A stretch of DNA of 20,472 bases from a virus. The notes below the pieces were generated by a model. That model made no database searches and was not told where the DNA came from. It saw only the letters and a list, made by a program, of their open reading frames with translations. The position numbers and the translations under genes were made by a program. Location of the stretch: positions 1 through 20,472 of IMG/VR virus record IMGVR_UViG_3300043446_000962; one strand, given 5' to 3'. Position 1 is the stretch's first letter; each line of letters starts with the position of its first letter. Positions 14,291-20,472 of the stretch are shown here, piece by piece.

Positions 14291-16118
14291 AGTTTGCTAC
14301 CTTGATTAATTTACCGTATTCGGGCAAATATAGGTATTCAATTTCTGACTGGCTCAGTGTCCATAGAGCATCGTCTAGGGTTTCTACCAGAGGTTCTCCA
14401 CCTAAATTAAAGCTGGTATTGAATAAAATAGGCACGCCTGTTTCTTCTTTAAATGCTTTAATCAAATCATAGTAGTGTTTATTTTGTTCAGCGTTAACTG
14501 TTTGGATTCTACAGGTGTGATCTTCGTGAATAATGCTAGGAATTTTTTCTTCAATTCCTGGTTGGCAGTTAACAGCATACATCATAAATGGACTGTTTTT
14601 CATTCCGCGGAGATCAAACCATTCATGTACATCTTCTTCTAAGATACTTCCTGCGAAAGGACGGAAATACTCACGACGTTTAACTTGATTTACAAAGTCT
14701 TTACCGTCCGGGAAAGTTGGATCGAATAATACAGAACGATTACCTAAAGCACGTGGACCGTTTTCTGAACGTCCTTGGAATACTGTGACAATATTCTTTT
14801 CACGCAAGAGTTTAACAACATCTTTGTGTGTGGCATCAGTAATTTCTCCACCAACTGCTGAAACTTTATTTTCAATTTCTTCGTTAGTGTAGCAGTATGC
14901 TGGTCCTAGATACAGTGATTCGCCTGGACGGATTGTTGTATCTTCTTGCATACCATGCCAGAAAATAAGAGCAGCACCAATTGCTGTACCAGCATCATTA
15001 GAAATTGGTTCAACATAAATTTCAATGCCGTCGTCTTTTAATCCATCGAGATAGAAATAGTTAGCAACACAGTTCAAACCATATCCGCCGCTGATAACTA
15101 CACGTTTCTTGCCAGAAATTTCTGATGCTTTACGAATAAGTTTTAACACCTGTTCTTGTGTTTGTGTTTGGCAAGCATAAGCCAAGTCACGTCTATTCTG
15201 CATCAATGTTACATCACTGTCTTGATCTTCTGGCATTTCGTCGAGGTAATCAAAGAGATTCATGTTAACTGTTGATGACATAGGATATCTTGGTACCATT
15301 AGATTTCTATTAGACAACGGAATCTTAGATGTCTCGTCAAACAGTTTAGGAATTGCATCGTTGGGTTTACCATACGGAAATAATCCCATAGTCTTGCCAG
15401 CTTCGATTGCACTGAACCCGCAATATTCAGTAACACCTTCGTAGACTTTAACAATACCTGCGTGGTCGCTGACATAAGCAACGTGTGTTTCGCCTTCTTC
15501 GCCTAGTGGACTAGAGTCAAATTCTGGAATGTATGAGCCTGCGATTGGATCTCTGGCTCCGTAGTGCTTGTACAAGGTTTTAAAATTTGCTGGATAGTTA
15601 CAATCTACAATAGATTCAACTTCCCATAACCAAATACCTTGATTGTTGTACTGCATTGGATAAAATGTACCAGCACCGTCTACGATTAGAGATACTGCAT
15701 CTTCCCATCCAGAACGATAAAATGCACAGGCTGCGTGTAATTTGTGATGCATAAAGCTCAAGTCAACAACCTGCGGATGTCTGTGTAGGTCTGGAACTTT
15801 ACGTTCAATTAATCCTAGCTTACGAGCAAGTCCTGTGTAGACATCGTCACCGGTATAGTCAATTTTACCAGCAGTTTCTTGTAGATTCTGAGTGTGTGCA
15901 ATTACTAGATAATCTAGTTTATCTGTGTACTCTAAAATCTTAACCATAGAAGCAAATGGACCACCGTCATACTTTTGACGGCTTAGACGTTCTTCTTCAA
16001 TACTAAAAACTATTTCTCCGTCTTTAAGCAAACAGATACCTGAGTTATGACCTCGGGCGATTGCTGCAATCCATACTGGCTTATGTTGCTTGAGTGTTGC
16101 TATTGATTTAACTGTCAT
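14289..16118 (-). CDS. Carbamoyltransferase, NodU/CmcH (TobZ) family
   Basis: A 609-residue enzyme with the full family layout. Such enzymes make carbamoyl-adenylate from carbamoyl phosphate and ATP and transfer the carbamoyl group to a hydroxyl, often of a sugar. N-terminal Kae1-like domain: GHNSGICL from residue 23, EEERLSRQKYD, the metal site HHKLH (H124, H125, H128) and VDGAG (D147), SGGYGLN (343-349) and EPISNDAGTAIG with N374/D375. C-terminal YrdC-like domain: GRSENGPRALGNRS (449-462), KRREYFRPFA (480-489) and NTSFN (567-571). No key segment is missing. The gene overlaps the upstream glycosyltransferase-like gene by 11 bases and ends in a strong terminator. The acceptor is unknown; given the neighbour, a sugar on a virion or cell-surface glycan is the best guess. 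A role in hypermodified DNA is also conceivable. Confidence 0.9.
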   Translation of the reverse strand: MTVKSIATLKQHKPVWIAAIARGHNSGICLLKDGEIVFSIEEERLSRQKYDGGPFASMVKILEYTDKLDYLVIAHTQNLQETAGKIDYTGDDVYTGLARKLGLIERKVPDLHRHPQVVDLSFMHHKLHAACAFYRSGWEDAVSLIVDGAGTFYPMQYNNQGIWLWEVESIVDCNYPANFKTLYKHYGARDPIAGSYIPEFDSSPLGEEGETHVAYVSDHAGIVKVYEGVTEYCGFSAIEAGKTMGLFPYGKPNDAIPKLFDETSKIPLSNRNLMVPRYPMSSTVNMNLFDYLDEMPEDQDSDVTLMQNRRDLAYACQTQTQEQVLKLIRKASEISGKKRVVISGGYGLNCVANYFYLDGLKDDGIEIYVEPISNDAGTAIGAALIFWHGMQEDTTIRPGESLYLGPAYCYTNEEIENKVSAVGGEITDATHKDVVKLLREKNIVTVFQGRSENGPRALGNRSVLFDPTFPDGKDFVNQVKRREYFRPFAGSILEEDVHEWFDLRGMKNSPFMMYAVNCQPGIEEKIPSIIHEDHTCRIQTVNAEQNKHYYDLIKAFKEETGVPILFNTSFNLGGEPLVETLDDALWTLSQSEIEYLYLPEYGKLIKVAN

Positions 16119-17052
16119 CTTTTTTTCCTAAAACGTGATTGACCACTAAGGTTGTAATATCATCAGTCATTGCCATGATATTTTCATTTGCTCTTGAAAC
16201 TCTTTCATCTGGGAAAATACGAATAGGATCGTATTCTCTATGTATTTCTCCCATATCTAATATATCAAAACTTGGTTCATCTGGAAATGATACGTTAATT
16301 GGGAATGTCGATCCTGTAACTACCACAGCTTTTTGACCCATCGCATAGGCAAGATGTTGTCCTAAACTGTCACAGCCTAAGAAATGATCTGCATACTTGA
16401 TAACTGCGGCCCAAAGTCGGAAGTTTGCATTTTCTGGCATTGCAACTTCGTCTTTGAGTTTGGCATCAGTGAAGTCTACTTTGAATTCACTCATCATTAT
16501 AATGCCGTAATCTTCTTTTTGTAATTTTTTAACAATACTTTTTACATCTTTGAGCTCAAAGCTTCTTGCTGTTTTGTCAATTAGTGTTTCGTCGATGTAT
16601 TCAATGCCACGACCAAATGGTTGAAATACTATGATTTTTTCTTTTTTTAATTTTTTCTTAACTTCAGAAACTACTTGTCTGCCACTTAACAGCTCGTCTT
16701 TGCTGAGTCTAAGTGTAGGTTTTGGTAAACTTCTAATGCCTTTGTTATTAATTTGGATGTCAAATGCTTGAGCAATAGAGCATTGTTGATTATAGTATTC
16801 CCAAATTCTATACGGCTCTGTGCTTACTATTTCTCTTTCTTTGAGATAATCTTTAAAGAGGTTCTTATGCCATACATCGTAGGTATGGTCATCTAGTGTG
16901 GGATGGCCTTTAAACACATCTGTTCCGCCTTCGCACACGATGATAAAATCTTTGTCGCCTGATTCTTCCTGATATTTTTCTAGTGCTGGAATAGCACTAA
17001 TCATGCGCCCTGCGCCGCCGTTGATAAAAAATGCTTTGGATCTATTAGTCAA
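16108..17052 (-). CDS. GT9-like (heptosyltransferase-type) glycosyltransferase
   Basis: A 314-residue GT-B-type protein. INGGAGRMISAIPALEKY (from about residue 10) is the N-terminal loop typical of ADP-heptose:LPS heptosyltransferases; IIVFQPFGRG starts the C-terminal Rossmann half; and HFLGCDSLGQHLAYAMGQKA plus the following VVVTGS corresponds to the GT9 signature (D-S/T-G-x-x-H-L-A-x-A-x-G). The start is a TTG at 17050-17052 supported by a GGAG Shine-Dalgarno six bases upstream; no ATG is available before the essential loop. It overlaps the carbamoyltransferase by 11 bases, so the two are probably made together and act on the same glycan. Members of this fold can be enzymatically divergent, so donor and acceptor cannot be named. 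Confidence 0.75.
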   Translation of the reverse strand: MTNRSKAFFINGGAGRMISAIPALEKYQEESGDKDFIIVCEGGTDVFKGHPTLDDHTYDVWHKNLFKDYLKEREIVSTEPYRIWEYYNQQCSIAQAFDIQINNKGIRSLPKPTLRLSKDELLSGRQVVSEVKKKLKKEKIIVFQPFGRGIEYIDETLIDKTARSFELKDVKSIVKKLQKEDYGIIMMSEFKVDFTDAKLKDEVAMPENANFRLWAAVIKYADHFLGCDSLGQHLAYAMGQKAVVVTGSTFPINVSFPDEPSFDILDMGEIHREYDPIRIFPDERVSRANENIMAMTDDITTLVVNHVLGKKDDS

Positions 17053-17062
17053 TTTTTACTCC

Positions 17063-17117
17063 AAAAAAATAGCCTTGTACTTCATTATATATTCATATAA
17101 CGAAAAGCACAAGGCTA
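17063..17117 (-). terminator. Intrinsic terminator after the 215-residue gene
   Basis: On the minus strand TAGCCTTGT (17117-17109) pairs with ACAAGGCTA (17078-17070), with further inner pairing (CTT/AAG and TTATAT/ATATAA), followed by seven T (17069-17063). It separates the cysteine-rich operon from the sugar-modifying cassette. Confidence 0.75.
17084..17112 (-). promoter_or_regulatory. Candidate sigma-70-type promoter for the glycosyltransferase-carbamoyltransferase pair
   Basis: A perfect TATAAT (17084-17089) sits 17 bases after a weak -35 (TTGTGC, 17107-17112), about 30 bases before the GT start. Both boxes lie inside the terminator hairpin, so reading through the hairpin and starting from it overlap. 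The weak -35 keeps confidence moderate. Confidence 0.45.
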
Positions 17118-17136
17118 ATCTTGGTTTTAAATTAAA

Positions 17137-17784
17137 TTATAATGCCAAAACAGGGAATGGAATTTTCCAGTGATCGACGTTTTTATATTTTTCTTCAAGT
17201 GTTACAATACCATCAAGATGTGCTTGGATTTTATCAAGTTGTTCTTTTGTATATGTACGAGTATCACCTGCTAACAATGCTGTGTAGGTTTCAATTTGGC
17301 TGTTTACGCTAGCCCAAAAGTCTTTTTTACTTACAGCATGGCTTCTGTATCTTGGACGAGTCCAAGTGTCGGTTTCCTTGTTATAGTGAAGATCGTTAAC
17401 ATAGAATGGTTGTTCTACAGCTGAACCTTCATCGTCATAGTGATAGGTCCAAGTCGAACCGTCTGGAAGGGTTTCTGTATAATCATCGAATGGCGCATGT
17501 GTGTAGTAGCCTGTTACATGAGCAGCTTCCCATGTATGTTCCATAGCATCGAGAACTACCTGATAATGCCCTTCACCATCTAAATTGTGTTGAGCTATCT
17601 TCATTACGTCGATGCGTTCGAGATCTTCTTCTTCCTCGTCGATTGCATATACTAGTCCAGTTTCTGCTACAATTCTTAATAGTAGATATCTTGGACCGTC
17701 GTAGGTGCATTCAACCGTGATGTTCTTTTTGGTTGTTGTCTTATATGGTTCATCCGGTAATACCGTTGTGAATACTTTTTTCAT
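17137..17784 (-). CDS. Unknown 215-residue protein after the cysteine-rich array
   Basis: I do not recognise the family. The protein starts MKKVFTTVLPDEPYKTTTKK, has a strongly acidic run (DEEEEDLE, residues 49-56), a W/Y-rich middle (GSTWTYHYDDEG, 109-120) and a helical C-terminal part (about 155-205) ending HWKIPFPVLAL. There is no signal peptide, membrane segment or catalytic motif that I can see and no cysteine enrichment: it has only one cysteine (C26). The ATG has a GGAG Shine-Dalgarno seven bases upstream and lies 12 bases after the last cysteine-rich gene, so it belongs to the same operon, which ends in the terminator at 17063-17117. By position it could be an assembly chaperone for those proteins, as Tfa or gp38-like proteins are for fibres, but nothing in its sequence proves this. 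Confidence 0.6.
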   Translation of the reverse strand: MKKVFTTVLPDEPYKTTTKKNITVECTYDGPRYLLLRIVAETGLVYAIDEEEEDLERIDVMKIAQHNLDGEGHYQVVLDAMEHTWEAAHVTGYYTHAPFDDYTETLPDGSTWTYHYDDEGSAVEQPFYVNDLHYNKETDTWTRPRYRSHAVSKKDFWASVNSQIETYTALLAGDTRTYTKEQLDKIQAHLDGIVTLEEKYKNVDHWKIPFPVLAL

Positions 17785-17796
17785 TTAATAACTCCG

Positions 17797-18795
17797 TTAT
17801 CTATCAATGTATGTAATTCTAATTAGTCCGTGTCCACCGCGCCATGCGTGATCTCGAACGTCGCCGCAAGGATGAGCTGGATGAGCTCCAGTGCCTGTAG
17901 GCCAAAATGGTTGACATCCTTGTACATCATAGCATCCACATGCTTTTGATGACATCCAGCAGGTGTTAAATGGTACACCGCGAGCTGGAGAACGATTCAT
18001 TCCGTTCAATGTATGGATGAACTGATGATGTCCCATACCAGACCATTGTGACCAACCGTTATCTGATTCTGTACCGTAGGTTACAACACCGCCATCGCAG
18101 GCAAATAGACCTGGCGGAATAGCAATGTGATATGTTGTTGAACATGGACAGTTACCATAACATGTAAAGAATGTAGCACAGCTAAAGCCGCCTCGTTTAT
18201 TAATATCTCCGCCATAGGCTTCAGCACAGCAGCTACCAGTACCTGAACCATAGTTACAAACAATACCGCAACCACCACCCATATTTGAGTATACACAGCC
18301 GCAGAAACTACCAGCTGTGAAACAGCAGAATAATGGTCCTGCGCCTGTGTTACAGAATGTAGTGCCTCCACGCCCGCCTTGTGCGCAGATACAACCACTG
18401 GTTGTTGCGCCTGTATATTGATTTCTACCGTTCCAGCATAAACATGTTGCTTCTGAACAGCCACGGAAACATAAATCGTTTGAGTTGTTGCATGAGCGGC
18501 CCACATAACCGCAGATAATACAACCTGCAACTACACAGATACATTTACGAGCCCATGCTCCTGGATTACCTGGAATACCGCCACCACAGCAGCACATCTT
18601 AGCGCCAGAGCCGCCTGCACCCCATGCATCTATAATTACTTTACCAGTGCCAGGGGCAACCCAGCAAATGCCTGCTAAGAAGTTGTTGTATTCAGTACCC
18701 GAACTGTAAGCCCAAACTTTTCCTTTTTCGAGTTGGACTTCATCCCAATCGATTTGATCTAGTTTTGCTTCTACTAATGCTTTTAAGGTTGCCAT
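17797..18795 (-). CDS. Glycine/cysteine-rich fibre-like protein, third tandem copy
   Basis: A 332-residue protein. After an N-terminal helix it reads KVIIDAWGAGGSGAKMCCCG (a start typical of glycine-rich phage fibre domains), then a cysteine-dense region with CGYVGRSCNN and CFRGCSEATCLCW, then CICAQGGRGG, YGGDIN, and a C-terminal GDVRDHAWRGGHGLIRITY. It has 34 cysteines, about 10 percent of the protein, many as CxC, CC or CCC. The start chosen is the ATG at 18793-18795, two bases after the upstream stop, because it aligns with the start of the previous copy (MATLKALVE vs MAKLTELLG); a longer reading from 18828 exists but would overlap the previous gene. No signal peptide. It is probably a virion-surface or receptor-contact protein, but the family is unnamed to me. 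Confidence 0.7.
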   Translation of the reverse strand: MATLKALVEAKLDQIDWDEVQLEKGKVWAYSSGTEYNNFLAGICWVAPGTGKVIIDAWGAGGSGAKMCCCGGGIPGNPGAWARKCICVVAGCIICGYVGRSCNNSNDLCFRGCSEATCLCWNGRNQYTGATTSGCICAQGGRGGTTFCNTGAGPLFCCFTAGSFCGCVYSNMGGGCGIVCNYGSGTGSCCAEAYGGDINKRGGFSCATFFTCYGNCPCSTTYHIAIPPGLFACDGGVVTYGTESDNGWSQWSGMGHHQFIHTLNGMNRSPARGVPFNTCWMSSKACGCYDVQGCQPFWPTGTGAHPAHPCGDVRDHAWRGGHGLIRITYIDR

Positions 18796-18796
18796 A

Positions 18797-19990
18797 TTAG
18801 TACGTATTGCCTCCGTCTGTTGGGACATATTTAATTCTAACCATTCCCATACCGCCTCTCATGCCGTGATCTCGAACGTTACCGCATGGATTTGGGCCAA
18901 CTCCAGGAACACCGTATGGTACAAATTGGTGACAGCCTTGCATGTTGTAACATCCGCAGCTTCTTTGTCCGCTCCAGCATGTGTTGTAATAGGTATGCGA
19001 TGGTTGTCTTGACAGCATAACCAATGTGTTTAATAAGTTTGGTGTGCCAGTTCCTGCCCATGATGCATTTTCTGTATCGCCGTCTGTCATGAACGAAATC
19101 ACCGCTCCGTCTTCAGCAAACACACCAGCAGCAGTTGGAATGTGATGCATTGTTTGACATGGACATGATGACAAGCAGCCTAAGAAGTCTACGCAGCTTA
19201 TAGCGCCGCAGCAGTTAACATCTCCGCCCCAAGCACAAGCAACGTTGTTACCTGATTGACACCAGTTACATACACGTCCGCAAGCAGAGTTACCAGTATC
19301 GCACATGTTGTGTCCAGTACCTACACGCTGTCCGCAGAAATAACCAGTGATAAAGCATGAGAATGGAGATTTCGTATCCATACAATAACTCATACCACCA
19401 CGTCCGCCTTGTGCGCACATACATCCGTTGCCTTGTCCAGCGTTATAGCACAAGCCGCCGCCTGCACAGCAGGACGAAATTCTTGTACCAAAATAACCTT
19501 CTGCTCGTTTAGGTCCTAGGTTGAAACAGAAACCATCTCTTTCATTGCCCCAACCCCACGGATTATTTCCTCTCCATGACTGTTGAGCGCAAGGATCTTG
19601 TCCGTCTGCATATAAGGGATTTGGTGAACAACCAAACCAACATACACAGGTGGCTTCTGAACAACCACGGAAACACAAGTCGTCAGCATTGTTACATGAA
19701 CGACCTACGTAACCACAGATATAGTTACCTGGGCATACGCATATACATTTTTTCACATACGCAGGTGCATTACCGTCAGTACCGTGTCCACAGCAGCACA
19801 TTTCTGCTGTTGATCCTGCAGAACCCCAAGCTTCAATAATTACTTTACCGCAACCTTGAGCTCTCCAGCAAAAGCCGTTACAAAATGCTGAGTACATATT
19901 ACCGTCTGAGTAAACCCAGATACGGCCTTTTTCTAACATGTCTTTTTGAGCTTGTTCTCTATTGCCTAATAATTCAGTTAACTTTGCCAT
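18797..19990 (-). CDS. Glycine/cysteine-rich fibre-like protein, second tandem copy
   Basis: A 397-residue paralogue of the following gene with 42 cysteines. It shares KVIIEAWGSAGSTAEMCCCG, CGYVGRSCNNADDLCFRGCS, EATCVCW, CAQGGRGG, WGGDVN and a C-terminal GNVRDHGMRGGMGMVRIKY. It carries about 60 extra residues between the CSEATC part and CAQGGRGG, rich in W, N and G (PWGWGNERDGFC, SCCAGGGLCYNAG), which could be a variable receptor-contact insert. The start is the ATG at 19988-19990, one base after the upstream stop; a reading from 20026 exists but would overlap the preceding gene. A GGAGG Shine-Dalgarno for this gene lies within the last codons of the preceding gene. Function is not recognised. 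Confidence 0.7.
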   Translation of the reverse strand: MAKLTELLGNREQAQKDMLEKGRIWVYSDGNMYSAFCNGFCWRAQGCGKVIIEAWGSAGSTAEMCCCGHGTDGNAPAYVKKCICVCPGNYICGYVGRSCNNADDLCFRGCSEATCVCWFGCSPNPLYADGQDPCAQQSWRGNNPWGWGNERDGFCFNLGPKRAEGYFGTRISSCCAGGGLCYNAGQGNGCMCAQGGRGGMSYCMDTKSPFSCFITGYFCGQRVGTGHNMCDTGNSACGRVCNWCQSGNNVACAWGGDVNCCGAISCVDFLGCLSSCPCQTMHHIPTAAGVFAEDGAVISFMTDGDTENASWAGTGTPNLLNTLVMLSRQPSHTYYNTCWSGQRSCGCYNMQGCHQFVPYGVPGVGPNPCGNVRDHGMRGGMGMVRIKYVPTDGGNTY

Positions 19991-19991
19991 G

Positions 19992-20472
19992 TTAGTATGA
20001 GCCTCCCAATTTTCCTGCGCGAGCATTTTGGTTTTCTAGTGTACCAGAACCTCTATAAGTTAATCTAATAGCACCGTGCCCACCTCTACGTCCATGATCT
20101 CTAACGTCTGGACATGGCCAAGGTTGGTTTCCTGGTACTCCGTATGGGAATGCTGGCATACATCCGGATGATTCATAACATCCGCACATCTGATTACCGT
20201 TATAACAAATCGTAAATGGAGCACCGCCTGTTGGCCATTTTGAAGCAAAGTTCAAAGTATGCGCCTGTGCGTGATATCCGTTACCACTCCATTGAGTGTG
20301 TTCGTTGTCGTCGTCTTGTGTAAAGATAATGTTAGCGCCACATTCAGCAAATATCATTGGTGATGTTGCAACAATAGTATCTGTTTGGCATGGGCAAAGT
20401 GCGTTACCTGTTCCTTTAAATATCACACATGAAATACAGCCGCAGCAACCAATGTCGCCACCGTATCCGCAG
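19992..20472 (-). CDS. Glycine/cysteine-rich fibre-like protein, first tandem copy (5' end beyond window)
   Basis: The frame is open to the right edge, so the N-terminal part is missing; a GTG within the frame at 20424-20426 is an internal codon. The visible 159 residues begin CGYGGDIGCCGCISC and continue through CPCQTDTIVATSPMIFAECG to a C-terminal PDVRDHGRRGGHGAIRLTY followed by a short tail. These align with the C-terminal halves of the two downstream copies (YGGDIN, CPC, DVRDH-x-x-RGG, R(L/I)xY). It is the first visible gene of the array, and its 3' end encodes the Shine-Dalgarno of the next gene. The gene may be longer or shorter than its paralogues. Confidence 0.7.
   Translation of the reverse strand, partial: CGYGGDIGCCGCISCVIFKGTGNALCPCQTDTIVATSPMIFAECGANIIFTQDDDNEHTQWSGNGYHAQAHTLNFASKWPTGGAPFTICYNGNQMCGCYESSGCMPAFPYGVPGNQPWPCPDVRDHGRRGGHGAIRLTYRGSGTLENQNARAGKLGGSY

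Noticed and set aside
18081-18530. 149-codon minus-strand frame within the last cysteine-rich gene
   Set aside because: Out-of-frame shadow of a gene with two clear paralogues; its V/A-rich product has no start signal.
17797-20472. Metallothionein or eukaryotic keratin-associated-like origin for the cysteine-rich proteins
   Set aside because: Length, glycine-rich framework, fibre-like ends and phage operon context do not fit these families; the cysteine density alone is not evidence of them.
1-20472. tRNA genes, CRISPR arrays, insertion sequences, attachment sites
   Set aside because: No cloverleaf, spacer-repeat pattern, transposase or terminal repeats were seen on reading through; genes are packed with gaps of about 106 bases or less.

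Overview
The window is part of a tailed-phage genome, most likely a T4-like marine myovirus of the type that infects picocyanobacteria or SAR11. The strongest evidence is the start of a tail sheath protein (gp18 type), a gp14-type neck protein, a gp15-type tail terminator, a gp1-type deoxynucleotide monophosphate kinase, and virion proteins in the style I recall from cyanophages. Motifs resembling T4 late promoters (xxTAAATA) recur at gene starts. No host genes, tRNAs, CRISPR arrays or insertion sequences were seen. The host assignment is inference.

Layout, left to right. (1) Bases 1-1229, minus: the 5' part of the tail sheath gene. (2) Bases 1336-1671, plus: a small HNH/zinc-finger protein. 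(3) Bases 1618-3091, minus: dNMP kinase and a gp13-like neck protein; the kinase has its own sigma-70-type promoter. (4) Bases 3119-6773, plus: a tightly packed operon with the gp14-type neck protein (carrying a C-terminal carbohydrate-binding-like module), a 45-residue protein with ten cysteines, the gp15-type terminator, a Nudix-like protein without its Nudix box, and a short helical protein. (5) Bases 6742-14244, minus: three virion structural genes, ending in a 2163-residue fibre or baseplate protein that contains a six-blade propeller and two further repeat arrays. (6) Bases 14289-17052, minus: a carbamoyltransferase and a GT9-like glycosyltransferase with their own promoter, bounded by terminators. 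(7) Bases 17137-20472, minus: three tandem paralogous glycine/cysteine-rich proteins (the first cut by the window edge), then a 215-residue protein of unknown role.

How the genes fit together: regions 1 and 3-5 build the neck, tail and adsorption apparatus. The kinase supplies dNDPs for phage DNA synthesis and appears able to be expressed before the late genes. The two-gene sugar cassette looks like cargo inserted among late genes; it could decorate a glycan on the virion or on the host surface. The cysteine-rich array is the least explained part: about one residue in ten is cysteine, in an arrangement shared by the copies, and the C-terminal ends resemble glycine-rich phage fibre tips. It is the best candidate here for an undescribed adhesin or virion-surface system. 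Almost every base lies in a gene; the longest gap is about 106 bases (1230-1335).
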